Both the position numbers and the translations under genes were made by a program. Below are positions 19,654 to 28,538 of a stretch of 64,000 bases of DNA, piece after piece. Location: contig NZ_FOXK01000007.1 in the NCBI RefSeq assembly GCF_900115695.1, forward strand, positions 302,108-366,107, in the 5' to 3' direction. The notes under the pieces were generated by a model that saw only the letters and a list, made by a program, of their open reading frames with translations, was not told the DNA's origin and did not search any database. Position 1 is the first letter of the stretch, and each line of letters starts with the position of its first letter. This DNA comes from Ectopseudomonas toyotomiensis (lineage in GTDB: Bacteria; Pseudomonadota; Gammaproteobacteria; Pseudomonadales; Pseudomonadaceae).

Positions 19654-22600
19654 ATGGAACTAATCGACAACATCAACCGCCTGCTCGGCGACGACCTCAA
19701 GCAGACGCTCAAACCCGGTGCTCGCCTGAAGATCGCGGCCTCCTGCTTTTCAATGTACGCGTTTGAAGCGCTCAAAGCAGAGCTGGAAAAAATCGACGAG
19801 CTCCAATTCATCTTTACCTCGCCGACGTTCACCGCCAACGAGGTCACCGACAAGATTCGCAAGGAACGCAAAGAATTCCACATCCCGAAGGCTGACCGCG
19901 AACGGAGTCTGTACGGGAGTGAGTTCGAGATTCAGCTCCGCAACAAACTGACCCAGCGCGCAATTGCAAAAGAGTGCGCGGACTGGATGCGGCGCAAGGC
20001 GACGTTCAAGTCCAATCGCAGCAAGGCCCCCATGCAGCAGTTTGCCTGCGTTCAGGCTGCCGCCACAGAGACTGCCTACATGCCATTGCACGGTTTTACC
20101 GCCGTCGACCTAGGCTACCAGCAGGGCAATGCTGTCTCCAACCTCATCAACAAGATGGACGAGTCGACCTTTACGGCGACCTACCTCAGTCTGTTTAACC
20201 AGATCTGGCAAGACCCCGAGAAGCTGGAAGATGTGACCGCGCAGATTTGCGACCACATTGCGTCCGTTTACCAGGAAAATTCGCCCGAGAGCATCTATTT
20301 CCTGATGCTCTACAACATCTTCAATGAGTTCCTGGACGACATCAACGAGGATGTCCTGCCAAACGACCGCACGGGCTACCAAGACACGCTCATCTGGAAC
20401 AAGCTCTTCAACTACCAGAAAGATGCGGCCACTGGGATCATTAATAAGCTGGAAACCTACAGCGGCTGCATCCTGGCCGACAGCGTTGGCTTGGGCAAGA
20501 CCTTCACGGCCCTGGCGGTCGTCAAGTACTACGAGCTGCGTAACAAGTCAGTCCTGGTGCTATGCCCCAAGAAGCTGGCGGACAACTGGCTGAACTACAA
20601 CCGCAACCTCAAGACCAACATCTTTGCCCGCGACCGGTTCAACTACGACGTGCTTTGTCATACCGACCTCAGCCGCACCAGCGGCGAGTCGTTTGGCACA
20701 CCGCTGAACCGCATCAACTGGGGCAATTACGACCTCGTCGTCATCGACGAGTCGCACAACTTCCGCAATAACGACGCCTACAAGGACAAGGAAACCCGCT
20801 ACCAGAAGCTGATGAACAAGGTCATCAAGGAGGGCGTGAAAACCAAGGTGCTGATGCTTTCGGCCACCCCGGTAAACAACCGTTTCAATGACCTGCGCAA
20901 TCAACTGGCACTGGCCTACGAGGGCGACTCCGAAAACCTCAGCAAGAAGCTGCGCACCGGCAAGACGGTAGAGGACATTTTCCGTGGTGCGCAGGCCAGC
21001 TTCAATGCATGGGCAAAGCTTCCACCGGAAGAGCGCACAGCGCGGGCCATCCTGGACTCGTTGGACTTCGACTTCTTCGAATTGCTCGACAGCGTCACCA
21101 TCGCACGCTCGCGCAAGCACATCCAGACCTTCTACGACACCAAGGACATCGGTCAATTTCCCGAGCGCCGCAAACCCTTGTCGTTCCACTGCCCGCTCAC
21201 GCAGCGAACGGACGTGATGAGCTTCAACGAGATCTTCGAGCAACTGTCCCTGCTCAAGCTCGCAGTGTACGCCCCGGTCAGCTACATCCTGCCCAGTCGG
21301 CTCAAGAAGTACGAGGAGATGTACGACACGCAGGTGTCAGGCGGAAAAGGCAAGCTCAAGCAAGCCGACCGCGAAAAGAGCCTGCAGGCGTTGATGACCA
21401 CCAACCTGCTCAAGCGCCTAGAAAGCTCGATTGAGTCCTTCCGATTGACCCTCCAGTCTCTGCGTGCGAACCACACGAATACGCTGGCCAAGATCAGCAC
21501 GTTCAATCAGACCGGCAACGTCGCCAGCGTTGATGACCTGACCGACCAGTTGGAAAACCTCGACGCGGACGACGACGACCTGCCCGCCATTGGGGGCAGC
21601 GAGATCGGCGGCAAGGTTAAGATCAGCCTCGCCGATATGGACTTGCCTTCTTGGGAGCACGAGCTAAAGGTCGATCTGGAAATCATTGATGCCTTGCTGG
21701 CGTCGATGAACAAGATCACGCCTGACGATGACGCCAAGCTGCAGCACCTGAAGGCACTGGTGCTGGAGAAAATTGCAGCACCGATCAATCCCGGCAATAA
21801 GAAGGTGCTGATCTTCACCGCCTTCGCCGACACCGCTGACTATCTGTATGCCAATTTGGCTCCGGAGTTGCTGGCCACACAGACCCTGCACAGCGCGAAA
21901 GTCACCGGCAAAGGTGCGCCGCAATCGACCTTGAGAGACGGCACGCTCAGGAAGAGCTACGACTTTCAGGAGCTGCTCACCCTGTTCTCGCCGCGTTCGA
22001 AGGAGAAAGCCATCGTGCTGCCGAACGAACCGGCAGAGATTGATTTGCTGATCGGCACTGATTGCATCTCTGAAGGCCAGAACCTGCAGGACTGCGACTA
22101 CCTCATCAACTACGACATCCACTGGAACCCCGTGCGCATCATCCAGCGCTTCGGCCGTGTGGATCGCATCGGCTCGCCCAACAGCAGTATCCAGCTGGTC
22201 AACTACTGGCCAGACATCTCGCTCGACGAGTACATCAACCTCAAGGAGCGGGTTGAGAGCCGCATGATGATTGCCGACGTCACCGCCACCGGTGACGACA
22301 ACGTGCTGAGCGCCCAAGCCAACGATGTGTCCTATCGCAAGGAACAACTGCGTCGTCTGCAAGAAGAAGTGATCGAGCTGGAAGACCTGAAGACCGGCGT
22401 GTCGATCACTGACCTCGGGCTCAATGACTTCCGCATGGACTTGCTCAACTATGTGAAAGCCAATGGCGAATTGAGCAACGTGCCAAGCGGCATGCATGCC
22501 GTGGTGCCTGCCAGGCCGGAGTTGGGCCTGCGCCCAGGCGTGATCTTCACGCTGCGCAACCGCAATCCGAGCGTCAATGTCAGCCAGCACAACCGGCTGC

Positions 22601-22941
22601 ACCCTTACTACCTCGTCTACATCAACCGCCAGGGTGAAGTCATTCACGACCATACCGAGGTCAAGCGTTTGCTGGATCTGGTGCGCAGTTGCTGCAAGGG
22701 GCAAGCCCAACCTATTCAGGATGCCTGCCGCCTGTTCAACAAGGAAACGGCCGATGGCCGCAAGATGCAGGTGTACTCGGACCTGCTTGGCAAGACCATT
22801 CGCTCCATGATCGAGGTGAAGGAAGAGAAGGATCTGGACAGCCTGTTCAGCGGCGGCAAGACCACCGCGCTGGTCAATACCATCGCCGGGCTGGACGACT
22901 TCGAACTGATCACATTCCTCGTGATTCAGGAGGCCGGATGA
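19654..22941 (+). CDS. Degenerate PLD-like domain + SNF2-type helicase
   Basis: In this 1095-residue protein, residues 20-175 resemble the phospholipase D-like module of DNA-processing helicases (ARLKIAASCFSMYAFEAL, HGFTAVDLGYQQGN), but no HxK motif is visible, so it may bind DNA only. An SF2/SNF2 motor follows: Walker A DSVGLGKT (about 276), DESHNFRNND (about 365), LSATPVNNRFNDL, and motif VI IQRFGRVDRIGSPNS (about 830). It probably translocates on double-stranded DNA. It is the first gene of an operon with four-base overlaps into the DUF4391 gene, ahead of a type III Mod/Res pair. DISARM DrmD is also SNF2-like, but the partners here differ. Confidence 0.85.
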   Translation: MELIDNINRLLGDDLKQTLKPGARLKIAASCFSMYAFEALKAELEKIDELQFIFTSPTFTANEVTDKIRKERKEFHIPKADRERSLYGSEFEIQLRNKLTQRAIAKECADWMRRKATFKSNRSKAPMQQFACVQAAATETAYMPLHGFTAVDLGYQQGNAVSNLINKMDESTFTATYLSLFNQIWQDPEKLEDVTAQICDHIASVYQENSPESIYFLMLYNIFNEFLDDINEDVLPNDRTGYQDTLIWNKLFNYQKDAATGIINKLETYSGCILADSVGLGKTFTALAVVKYYELRNKSVLVLCPKKLADNWLNYNRNLKTNIFARDRFNYDVLCHTDLSRTSGESFGTPLNRINWGNYDLVVIDESHNFRNNDAYKDKETRYQKLMNKVIKEGVKTKVLMLSATPVNNRFNDLRNQLALAYEGDSENLSKKLRTGKTVEDIFRGAQASFNAWAKLPPEERTARAILDSLDFDFFELLDSVTIARSRKHIQTFYDTKDIGQFPERRKPLSFHCPLTQRTDVMSFNEIFEQLSLLKLAVYAPVSYILPSRLKKYEEMYDTQVSGGKGKLKQADREKSLQALMTTNLLKRLESSIESFRLTLQSLRANHTNTLAKISTFNQTGNVASVDDLTDQLENLDADDDDLPAIGGSEIGGKVKISLADMDLPSWEHELKVDLEIIDALLASMNKITPDDDAKLQHLKALVLEKIAAPINPGNKKVLIFTAFADTADYLYANLAPELLATQTLHSAKVTGKGAPQSTLRDGTLRKSYDFQELLTLFSPRSKEKAIVLPNEPAEIDLLIGTDCISEGQNLQDCDYLINYDIHWNPVRIIQRFGRVDRIGSPNSSIQLVNYWPDISLDEYINLKERVESRMMIADVTATGDDNVLSAQANDVSYRKEQLRRLQEEVIELEDLKTGVSITDLGLNDFRMDLLNYVKANGELSNVPSGMHAVVPARPELGLRPGVIFTLRNRNPSVNVSQHNRLHPYYLVYINRQGEVIHDHTEVKRLLDLVRSCCKGQAQPIQDACRLFNKETADGRKMQVYSDLLGKTIRSMIEVKEEKDLDSLFSGGKTTALVNTIAGLDDFELITFLVIQEAG

Positions 22942-23639
22942 GTTTGCCCGCCCGATTCGAGTCGAACGCCGCGTTCATCAACTACCCGAAGCAGGCCGCT
23001 TTTGGCCGCACCCTGCCAAAGAACAAAATCTACGAACACAGCGGTGCCAATACGAAGCTGAAGGACTTGTTCGTCGAGCAAGTGGAGCAGATCGTTTGGC
23101 AATACAAGTTGGCACCGGAAACGATCAACCTGCCCGCCAAGCCGGGAGTGCCAGAGCTTCAGATTTTCTCAATCCAGCTCAAGACGCCGGAGCTGAATCT
23201 GGACGTTTTGCGTTGCATCGACGGCGCGGTGCAGTTTCCCATCATCTTCGAGCTGAGCTTTGATGGCCGAACACAGGTGATTGCCGCCTACAAGCGCCCG
23301 AACGAGTCAGACACCAGCCGTTGGGTGTTGAGTAATTATTTTGCGTCGGCATGGCTGCCGAGCGACATCGAGCGCGCGGCGATGCCCATGGCGCTCGACT
23401 TAGGTGGCTTGTACGAACAGGTACTTCAGCGCCTGATTCCTATGCCCGCGCGCCCACAAGAAAGCCTCGCTGACTTGGTCTCCCGCGTTGAACTGGTTGC
23501 AGCCAAGCAGCGTGAGGTCGAGAAAGCCGCCAGCCGACTTGCCAAAGAAAAACAATTCAACCGCAAGGTAGAGATCAACGCGCACTTGCGGCAGCTTACA
23601 AACGAACTTGAAGAATTGACCGGGAGGGAGAGTGCATGA
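22938..23639 (+). CDS. DUF4391 family protein
   Basis: The 233-residue protein starts MSLPARFESNAAFINYPKQA and matches my memory of DUF4391 proteins, seen in operons with SNF2 helicases and methyltransferases. It has an alpha/beta N-terminal part (LQIFSIQLKTPELNLDVLRCIDGAVQFPI is the recognisable core) and a C-terminal coiled coil (about 170-230, rich in Lys and Glu). No catalytic motif is evident. An ATGA overlap at each end couples it to both neighbours, which implies a stoichiometric partner in the helicase complex. Function is unknown. Confidence 0.75.
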   Translation: MSLPARFESNAAFINYPKQAAFGRTLPKNKIYEHSGANTKLKDLFVEQVEQIVWQYKLAPETINLPAKPGVPELQIFSIQLKTPELNLDVLRCIDGAVQFPIIFELSFDGRTQVIAAYKRPNESDTSRWVLSNYFASAWLPSDIERAAMPMALDLGGLYEQVLQRLIPMPARPQESLADLVSRVELVAAKQREVEKAASRLAKEKQFNRKVEINAHLRQLTNELEELTGRESA

Positions 23640-26338
23640 CGCAAAGCCTGAATGACGAATCGAGGAAACACATCGAGCAGGTCGCTGGCGAAGCGTTGGC
23701 GCAACTCGAAAGCATTGCTGAAACGGCAAAGAGCAAGCTGCACGATGGGCGGACACTGGGCTCGAATGCGCTGGCAAGCATCAACACAATGACGTCCAGT
23801 TCAGCCATCCAAAGGCTGGATCAGATCAGTCAGGCGAACCGTGAAAGCTATCAGGTGCTGGTGGCAGAGCCTGCGATTGCCCGCGTTGTGGTGGCCGATG
23901 AAGAGGGAGAAGAGAAAACCTACTACATCTGCCGCACGACACCGGTGTCGGGCTTTCCCAATTTGGCCAGCTACCGCGCGCCGGTTGGACGCCTAGCCTC
24001 ACTGGCAATTGGCGCAGAGTTCACGCTACCCAATGGAACCGTCGTTGAGGTTCTTGAGCGGGCCCAGCTTCGGCCCAATGCGCTTGCCGATGGCTGGGAC
24101 TCTCGTGACACTGTCGTTGAAGCCGAGCATTTTGGGCCGTTCACCATCGAGTCGCTGCGCGCGCTGCTGACCGAGGTTGCTGGGGAGGAAGTCACTGAAG
24201 ACATTCTTGGTCAATTGCTGGCCGAGGAGACCGTCAAGGCCAACATCATCGATGGCGTTCGCCGCAGCGTCATCACCAAGATGGGACTGCGGGATCAGCC
24301 CATCCTCGATCAATACCAGGACGAGATTTTCCGCCTCCCTCTCGACAAGCGCCTGTTGATCCTGGGTCCGCCCGGTACAGGCAAAACGACCACCCTGATC
24401 CGCCGCCTCGGCCAAAAACTCGACACCGCCTTCCTGGAAGAAGGCGAACAACGTCTGGTTGAAACAGTCGCCTCAGCCCAAGGCATCGCGCACGCCAACA
24501 GCTGGCTGATGTTCACACCCACGGAACTGCTCAAGCAGTACCTCAAGGAGGCATTTGCGCGTGAAGGTGTTCCCGCCTCGGATCTGCGCATCAGAACGTG
24601 GCAAGACTATCGACGCGAGCTGGCGCGAAACGCATTCGGCGTCCTCAGAACGGCTTCTGGCGGTGGTACCTTTGTCCTGAAAGACGGATTGGCCAGCCTG
24701 AGCGAGACAGCACTTGAGCGTCCCATCCAGTGGTTTGACGATTTCGACACATGGCAGCGCAAGGCCTATGTGCAGGAGCTGCATGATGCCGCAACCCAGC
24801 TCCACGAAGCCAAAACTCCCGAAGTGCTGAGCCTCAGCGCACGTCTGCAAGATATCTTGTCGCGGGCGGCCGATGGCGCACTGGCAGCGATGTTTGGCTC
24901 GCTGGCGGTGGAGATTGCCAAAGTACAGGCACTCGTCAGCAGCCTGAAGGAAGGCTCCGACGGCAAGATCAAGGCAGCGCTCAACTTGCAACTCAACCGC
25001 AACCGAGCCTTTCTGGATGAGTTGGCCCGCGTGATAGACAGCCTGCAACAGGCGCAAGCGACTGATGCGGACGACCAGGACGACCCCGATGCTGATGAGG
25101 AGGAAGACGCCACCGCACCGCGCACAGGCCGTGCCGCCGCGCTCAATGCCTATATGCAAGCTGTGCGTACCCAAGCCCGGGCGGCAGCATCGAAGCGCGC
25201 AGTCAGCAAAGCCTCTCGCAACGGCAAGATCATCGAGTGGTTGGGGGAGCGTGGTCTGACAGAAGCGGATCGCGCCGAGGTGGGTGCAAGCCTTCTGGTG
25301 CAGGCCAGTGCCCGCCGCTTCGTCAACCCGGTCAAGCGCTACCTTGATGGCATTCCGAAGCGCTACCGTGCATTCAGGCGCGAACGCCAACCGGCAAACA
25401 CCTGGTATCGCCACGAAGGCTTTGAGGCACGCGACATCCATCCGCTGGAGTTGGATATCGTCTTGCTCGCGATCTTGCGCGCTGCAAGCGACCTGATCAG
25501 TCGGCCCAACGTCCAGCGCGACATCGATAGTCCAGCGTGGTCATCGCTCCAGCCTATCCTGGGACATTACCGCAACCAGATCCTGGTAGATGAAGCGACG
25601 GACTTCTCGCCCATCCAGCTTGCGAGCATGGCGGCTCTGGCGCATCCACGACTGCGCTCATTCTTTGCCTGTGGCGACTTCAATCAGCGCCTGACCACCT
25701 GGGGCGCACGCTCTGCCGACGACTTGAAGTGGGTCCTCTCCGATTTCGACATCAAGGAAATCACTGTCTCCTACCGGCAGAGCAAGCAGCTGAACGATCT
25801 GGCCCGCGCCATGATCCGCGCCGTCGGGGGAACCGAGCAAGACGCCAGCTTGCCTGCGCATATGGACAGTGTGGGCGTTGCTCCAGCCTTGCTGGAGCAC
25901 GCTACCAACGCAGAAGCCATTGTCGGTTGGCTGGCGGACCGCATTCGCGAGATTGAGCGCTTTGTCGGCCAGTTGCCATCCACTGCCATTTTTGTGAACA
26001 CCGAGGACGACGTTGCTCCGGTGGCCGACGCGCTGAACGCCGCCCTGGCGGAGCACAACATCCAGGTCATCGCCTGCCGCGAGGGCCAGGCTGTGGGGCA
26101 GGAAAGCAATGTGCGCGTGTTCGACATCCAGCACATCAAAGGCCTGGAATTTGAGGCGGTGTTCTTTGTCGGCATTGACCAGCTCGCCACGCTGCACCCG
26201 GCGCTGTTCGACAAATACCTGTACGTCGGCACCACCCGCGCGGCCACCTACTTGGGTGTGACCTGCCAGGGCACCTTGCCATCCGCCATCGAAAGTCTGC
26301 GCACGCACTTTTGCCAGGACTGGCAACAAGGCGACTGA
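23636..26338 (+). CDS. UvrD/Rep-like SF1 helicase with a GreA-C-like N-terminal domain
   Basis: This 900-residue protein has Walker A ILGPPGTGKTTTLIRRLG (about 242), Walker B ILVDEATDFSPIQ (about 650), the motif IV-like SYRQSKQLNDLA, and motif VI YVGTTRAATYLG (about 862), all UvrD-type. The intervening 1B/2B region carries an acidic low-complexity patch (ADDQDDPDADEEEDA, about 480). Residues 80-135 (YRAPVGRLASLAIGAEFTLP) resemble the C-terminal domain of GreA/GreB, a domain that binds RNA polymerase. It overlaps the DUF4391 gene by four bases. Its role with Mod/Res is not known; loading or end processing of invading DNA is inference. Confidence 0.82.
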   Translation: MTQSLNDESRKHIEQVAGEALAQLESIAETAKSKLHDGRTLGSNALASINTMTSSSAIQRLDQISQANRESYQVLVAEPAIARVVVADEEGEEKTYYICRTTPVSGFPNLASYRAPVGRLASLAIGAEFTLPNGTVVEVLERAQLRPNALADGWDSRDTVVEAEHFGPFTIESLRALLTEVAGEEVTEDILGQLLAEETVKANIIDGVRRSVITKMGLRDQPILDQYQDEIFRLPLDKRLLILGPPGTGKTTTLIRRLGQKLDTAFLEEGEQRLVETVASAQGIAHANSWLMFTPTELLKQYLKEAFAREGVPASDLRIRTWQDYRRELARNAFGVLRTASGGGTFVLKDGLASLSETALERPIQWFDDFDTWQRKAYVQELHDAATQLHEAKTPEVLSLSARLQDILSRAADGALAAMFGSLAVEIAKVQALVSSLKEGSDGKIKAALNLQLNRNRAFLDELARVIDSLQQAQATDADDQDDPDADEEEDATAPRTGRAAALNAYMQAVRTQARAAASKRAVSKASRNGKIIEWLGERGLTEADRAEVGASLLVQASARRFVNPVKRYLDGIPKRYRAFRRERQPANTWYRHEGFEARDIHPLELDIVLLAILRAASDLISRPNVQRDIDSPAWSSLQPILGHYRNQILVDEATDFSPIQLASMAALAHPRLRSFFACGDFNQRLTTWGARSADDLKWVLSDFDIKEITVSYRQSKQLNDLARAMIRAVGGTEQDASLPAHMDSVGVAPALLEHATNAEAIVGWLADRIREIERFVGQLPSTAIFVNTEDDVAPVADALNAALAEHNIQVIACREGQAVGQESNVRVFDIQHIKGLEFEAVFFVGIDQLATLHPALFDKYLYVGTTRAATYLGVTCQGTLPSAIESLRTHFCQDWQQGD

Positions 26339-26398
26339 ACACACCAATACGAACTTGAATTGTGAGCCGCTAACCACTGGCGACCAGAGGAAAAGAAC

Positions 26399-28414
26399 AT
26401 GGAAAAACTAAAAATGCATTCACCCAATCTCACACAGGACAACATCGCCCGTATTCGTGATCTGTTTCCAGGCTGCGTCACCGAAGCCAAGGGCGAGGAC
26501 GGCAGTGTGAGGCTGGCGGTGGATTTTGACCTGTTGCGGCAAGAGCTTGCTGAGTCGATTGTCGAAGGACCACAGGAGCGTTACCACCTGAACTGGCCGG
26601 GCAAGCGGGAGGCACTTTTGACGGCGAATGCGCCGATTGCCAAGACGCTACGCCCCTCCCGCAGTGAAAGCGTGGACTTCGACACCACGAAGAACTTGTT
26701 CATCGAAGGCGATAACCTCGATGCACTGAAGCTGCTGCAGGAGACCTATCTCGGCAAGGTCAAGATGATCTACATCGACCCTCCATACAACACAGGCAGC
26801 GATTTGATCTACGAAGACTGCTTTGCATCAGATCTTGATAAGTATTTTCTCGAGTCCAATCAAAAGGACAAGCAAGGCAATCGACTAACTGCCAACACCG
26901 ATTCAAACGGCCGATTCCATTCGGATTGGTTGAACATGATCTATTCGAGACTGAAGCTGTCTCGCCCACTTTTGAGAGATGATGGATTTATTTTCATCTC
27001 CATCGGAAACGATGAAATATCAAATCTAAAGAAAGTTTGCGATGAGGTATTTGGTGAGCAGAACTTTATTGAGTGCATATCTTGGAATAAGCGAATTCCA
27101 AAGAATGACAAAGGAATCGGCAACATCCATGAATTCATCCTGATATACGCCAAGGATGCCACTATCCCCCACGAACTCGTGATGCGCAAAGATGGCCTAG
27201 AAGATATTTACGAAATGGTCGAGAAGCTAAAAAAGGCCAAAACTCCCATTGCCGAAGCCGAAAAGGAAATAAAGAAGCTCTACAAAAAACAAGGCTACGA
27301 CCGCGGAATTACGCTCTACAACTCCTTTGACGAGAACTATCGCCTCTGGGGCAAGATAAACATGAGCTGGCCTAATGCGAACACATTTGGTCCACGCTAT
27401 GAAGTGCCACACCCAATCACAGGAAATCCTGTGGCGGTGCCTGATCGCGGTTGGCGCTGGAAAAAGGAAACATTTTGGGACGCGGCAAAATTCAAGGATG
27501 GCAAATACGAGAGCATCGTAAAGCTCCATGACGGAAGTGTGATGTGTGGGCGAATTTGGTTTGCCAAGAATGAGACCACGCAGCCCAGCTCCATAACGTA
27601 TCTTGATGACGTAAATACTTTCCTTCTACGGTCCATTCTTTCGTTGAAAAGTGACGGAGGAATTGAGGTGGAGAATATCTTTGAAGGAAAAAGCTATTTT
27701 TCTTACCCCAAACCCACATCACTACTGAAGATTCTTCTTAGCTCACTCAAACTGAGCGATGGCGATGTGGTCATGGATTACTTTGCAGGATCTTCAACAA
27801 CTGCGCACGCGGTAATGCAGGTCAACGCCGAAGACGGAATCAATCGCAGATTCGTAATGGTTCAGCTGGACGAGCCGTGCAACGAGGACACTGAGGCCTA
27901 TAAGGCAGGATTTAAGAGCATTGCGGATATAAGCAAGGAAAGAATTCGTCGCTCAGGCAAACTGGTTGTTGCTGATAGCACCCATTCTTCATGGGACAAG
28001 GATGTCGGATTCCGCACCCTCAAAATCGACACATCCAACATGGCCGACGTCTACTACGCGCCCGATGCGCTCGACAAGGCCAAGTTCGACCTGTTCGTCG
28101 ACAACATCAAGCCCGACCGCACGCCTGAGGATCTACTGTTCCAGGTGATGCTGGATTGGGGCGTCGATCTGGCCCTGCCCATTACCAAACAGTCCATTCA
28201 AGGGAAGGACGTGTTCTTTGTCGATGGCAATGTGCTTGTCGCCTGCTTCGACGCCAGCGGCAGCATCGACGAGGCTTTCGTGAAGGAACTGGCCAAGCAT
28301 CAGCCGCTGCGTGTGGTATTCCGCGACGCGGGCTACAAGAACAGCGCGGTCAAGATCAACGTAGAGCAGATTTTCAAGCTCTTGTCGCCCGCCACCGAAG
28401 TGAAATGCATCTGA
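26399..28414 (+). CDS. mod: Type III restriction-modification DNA methyltransferase (Mod)
   Basis: The 671-residue beta-class adenine methyltransferase has DPPY (IYIDPPYNTGSD, about 124) before the SAM motif DYFAGSSTTAHAVM (about 460), the order typical of type III Mod. The stretch between them (about 140-455) is the target recognition domain; its DNA is markedly richer in A+T (about 26.8-27.96 kb) than either end, which suggests domain swapping. The start ATG at 26399 follows AGAGGAAAAG. Mod protects the host site and guides Res; the target sequence cannot be read from the protein. Confidence 0.92.
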   Translation: MEKLKMHSPNLTQDNIARIRDLFPGCVTEAKGEDGSVRLAVDFDLLRQELAESIVEGPQERYHLNWPGKREALLTANAPIAKTLRPSRSESVDFDTTKNLFIEGDNLDALKLLQETYLGKVKMIYIDPPYNTGSDLIYEDCFASDLDKYFLESNQKDKQGNRLTANTDSNGRFHSDWLNMIYSRLKLSRPLLRDDGFIFISIGNDEISNLKKVCDEVFGEQNFIECISWNKRIPKNDKGIGNIHEFILIYAKDATIPHELVMRKDGLEDIYEMVEKLKKAKTPIAEAEKEIKKLYKKQGYDRGITLYNSFDENYRLWGKINMSWPNANTFGPRYEVPHPITGNPVAVPDRGWRWKKETFWDAAKFKDGKYESIVKLHDGSVMCGRIWFAKNETTQPSSITYLDDVNTFLLRSILSLKSDGGIEVENIFEGKSYFSYPKPTSLLKILLSSLKLSDGDVVMDYFAGSSTTAHAVMQVNAEDGINRRFVMVQLDEPCNEDTEAYKAGFKSIADISKERIRRSGKLVVADSTHSSWDKDVGFRTLKIDTSNMADVYYAPDALDKAKFDLFVDNIKPDRTPEDLLFQVMLDWGVDLALPITKQSIQGKDVFFVDGNVLVACFDASGSIDEAFVKELAKHQPLRVVFRDAGYKNSAVKINVEQIFKLLSPATEVKCI

Positions 28415-28424
28415 GGGGCGCGCC

Positions 28425-28538
28425 ATGACAATGTTCTATAAAAATTTGCCTGTGTTTACCGATGACAAAACGGCAGGACAGCCGTTTTGCACAGCCGAAG
28501 GCTGCCCGAAGGGTTGCACACAGGGAGGTGTGCAATGA
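28425..28538 (+). CDS. 37-residue ORF between mod and res
   Basis: The ORF runs from an ATG ten bases after the mod stop to a TGA that overlaps the res ATG (ATGA). The peptide starts [19 protein letters not shown] and has three cysteines in the tail [10 protein letters not shown]. Two perfect hairpins lie inside its DNA. It may be a leader whose translation opens the res start site, or a small partner protein; the coupled stop/start favours the first. It is too small for a family assignment. Confidence 0.5.
   Translation: MTMFYKNLPVFTDDKTAGQPFCTAEGCPKGCTQGGVQ
28466..28489 (+). promoter_or_regulatory. Perfect 9-bp hairpin in the mod-res junction
   Basis: CAAAACGGC pairs with GCCGTTTTG around AGGACA. 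It has no T-run, so it is probably an RNA structure rather than a terminator. Confidence 0.6.
28514..28535 (+). promoter_or_regulatory. Hairpin holding the res ribosome-binding site
   Basis: TTGCACAC and GTGTGCAA form a perfect 8-bp stem whose loop is AGGGAG, the Shine-Dalgarno sequence for res; the last base of the stem is the A of the res ATG. Folding would restrict initiation of the nuclease, and a ribosome finishing the upstream 37-codon ORF would melt it. Confidence 0.7.
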
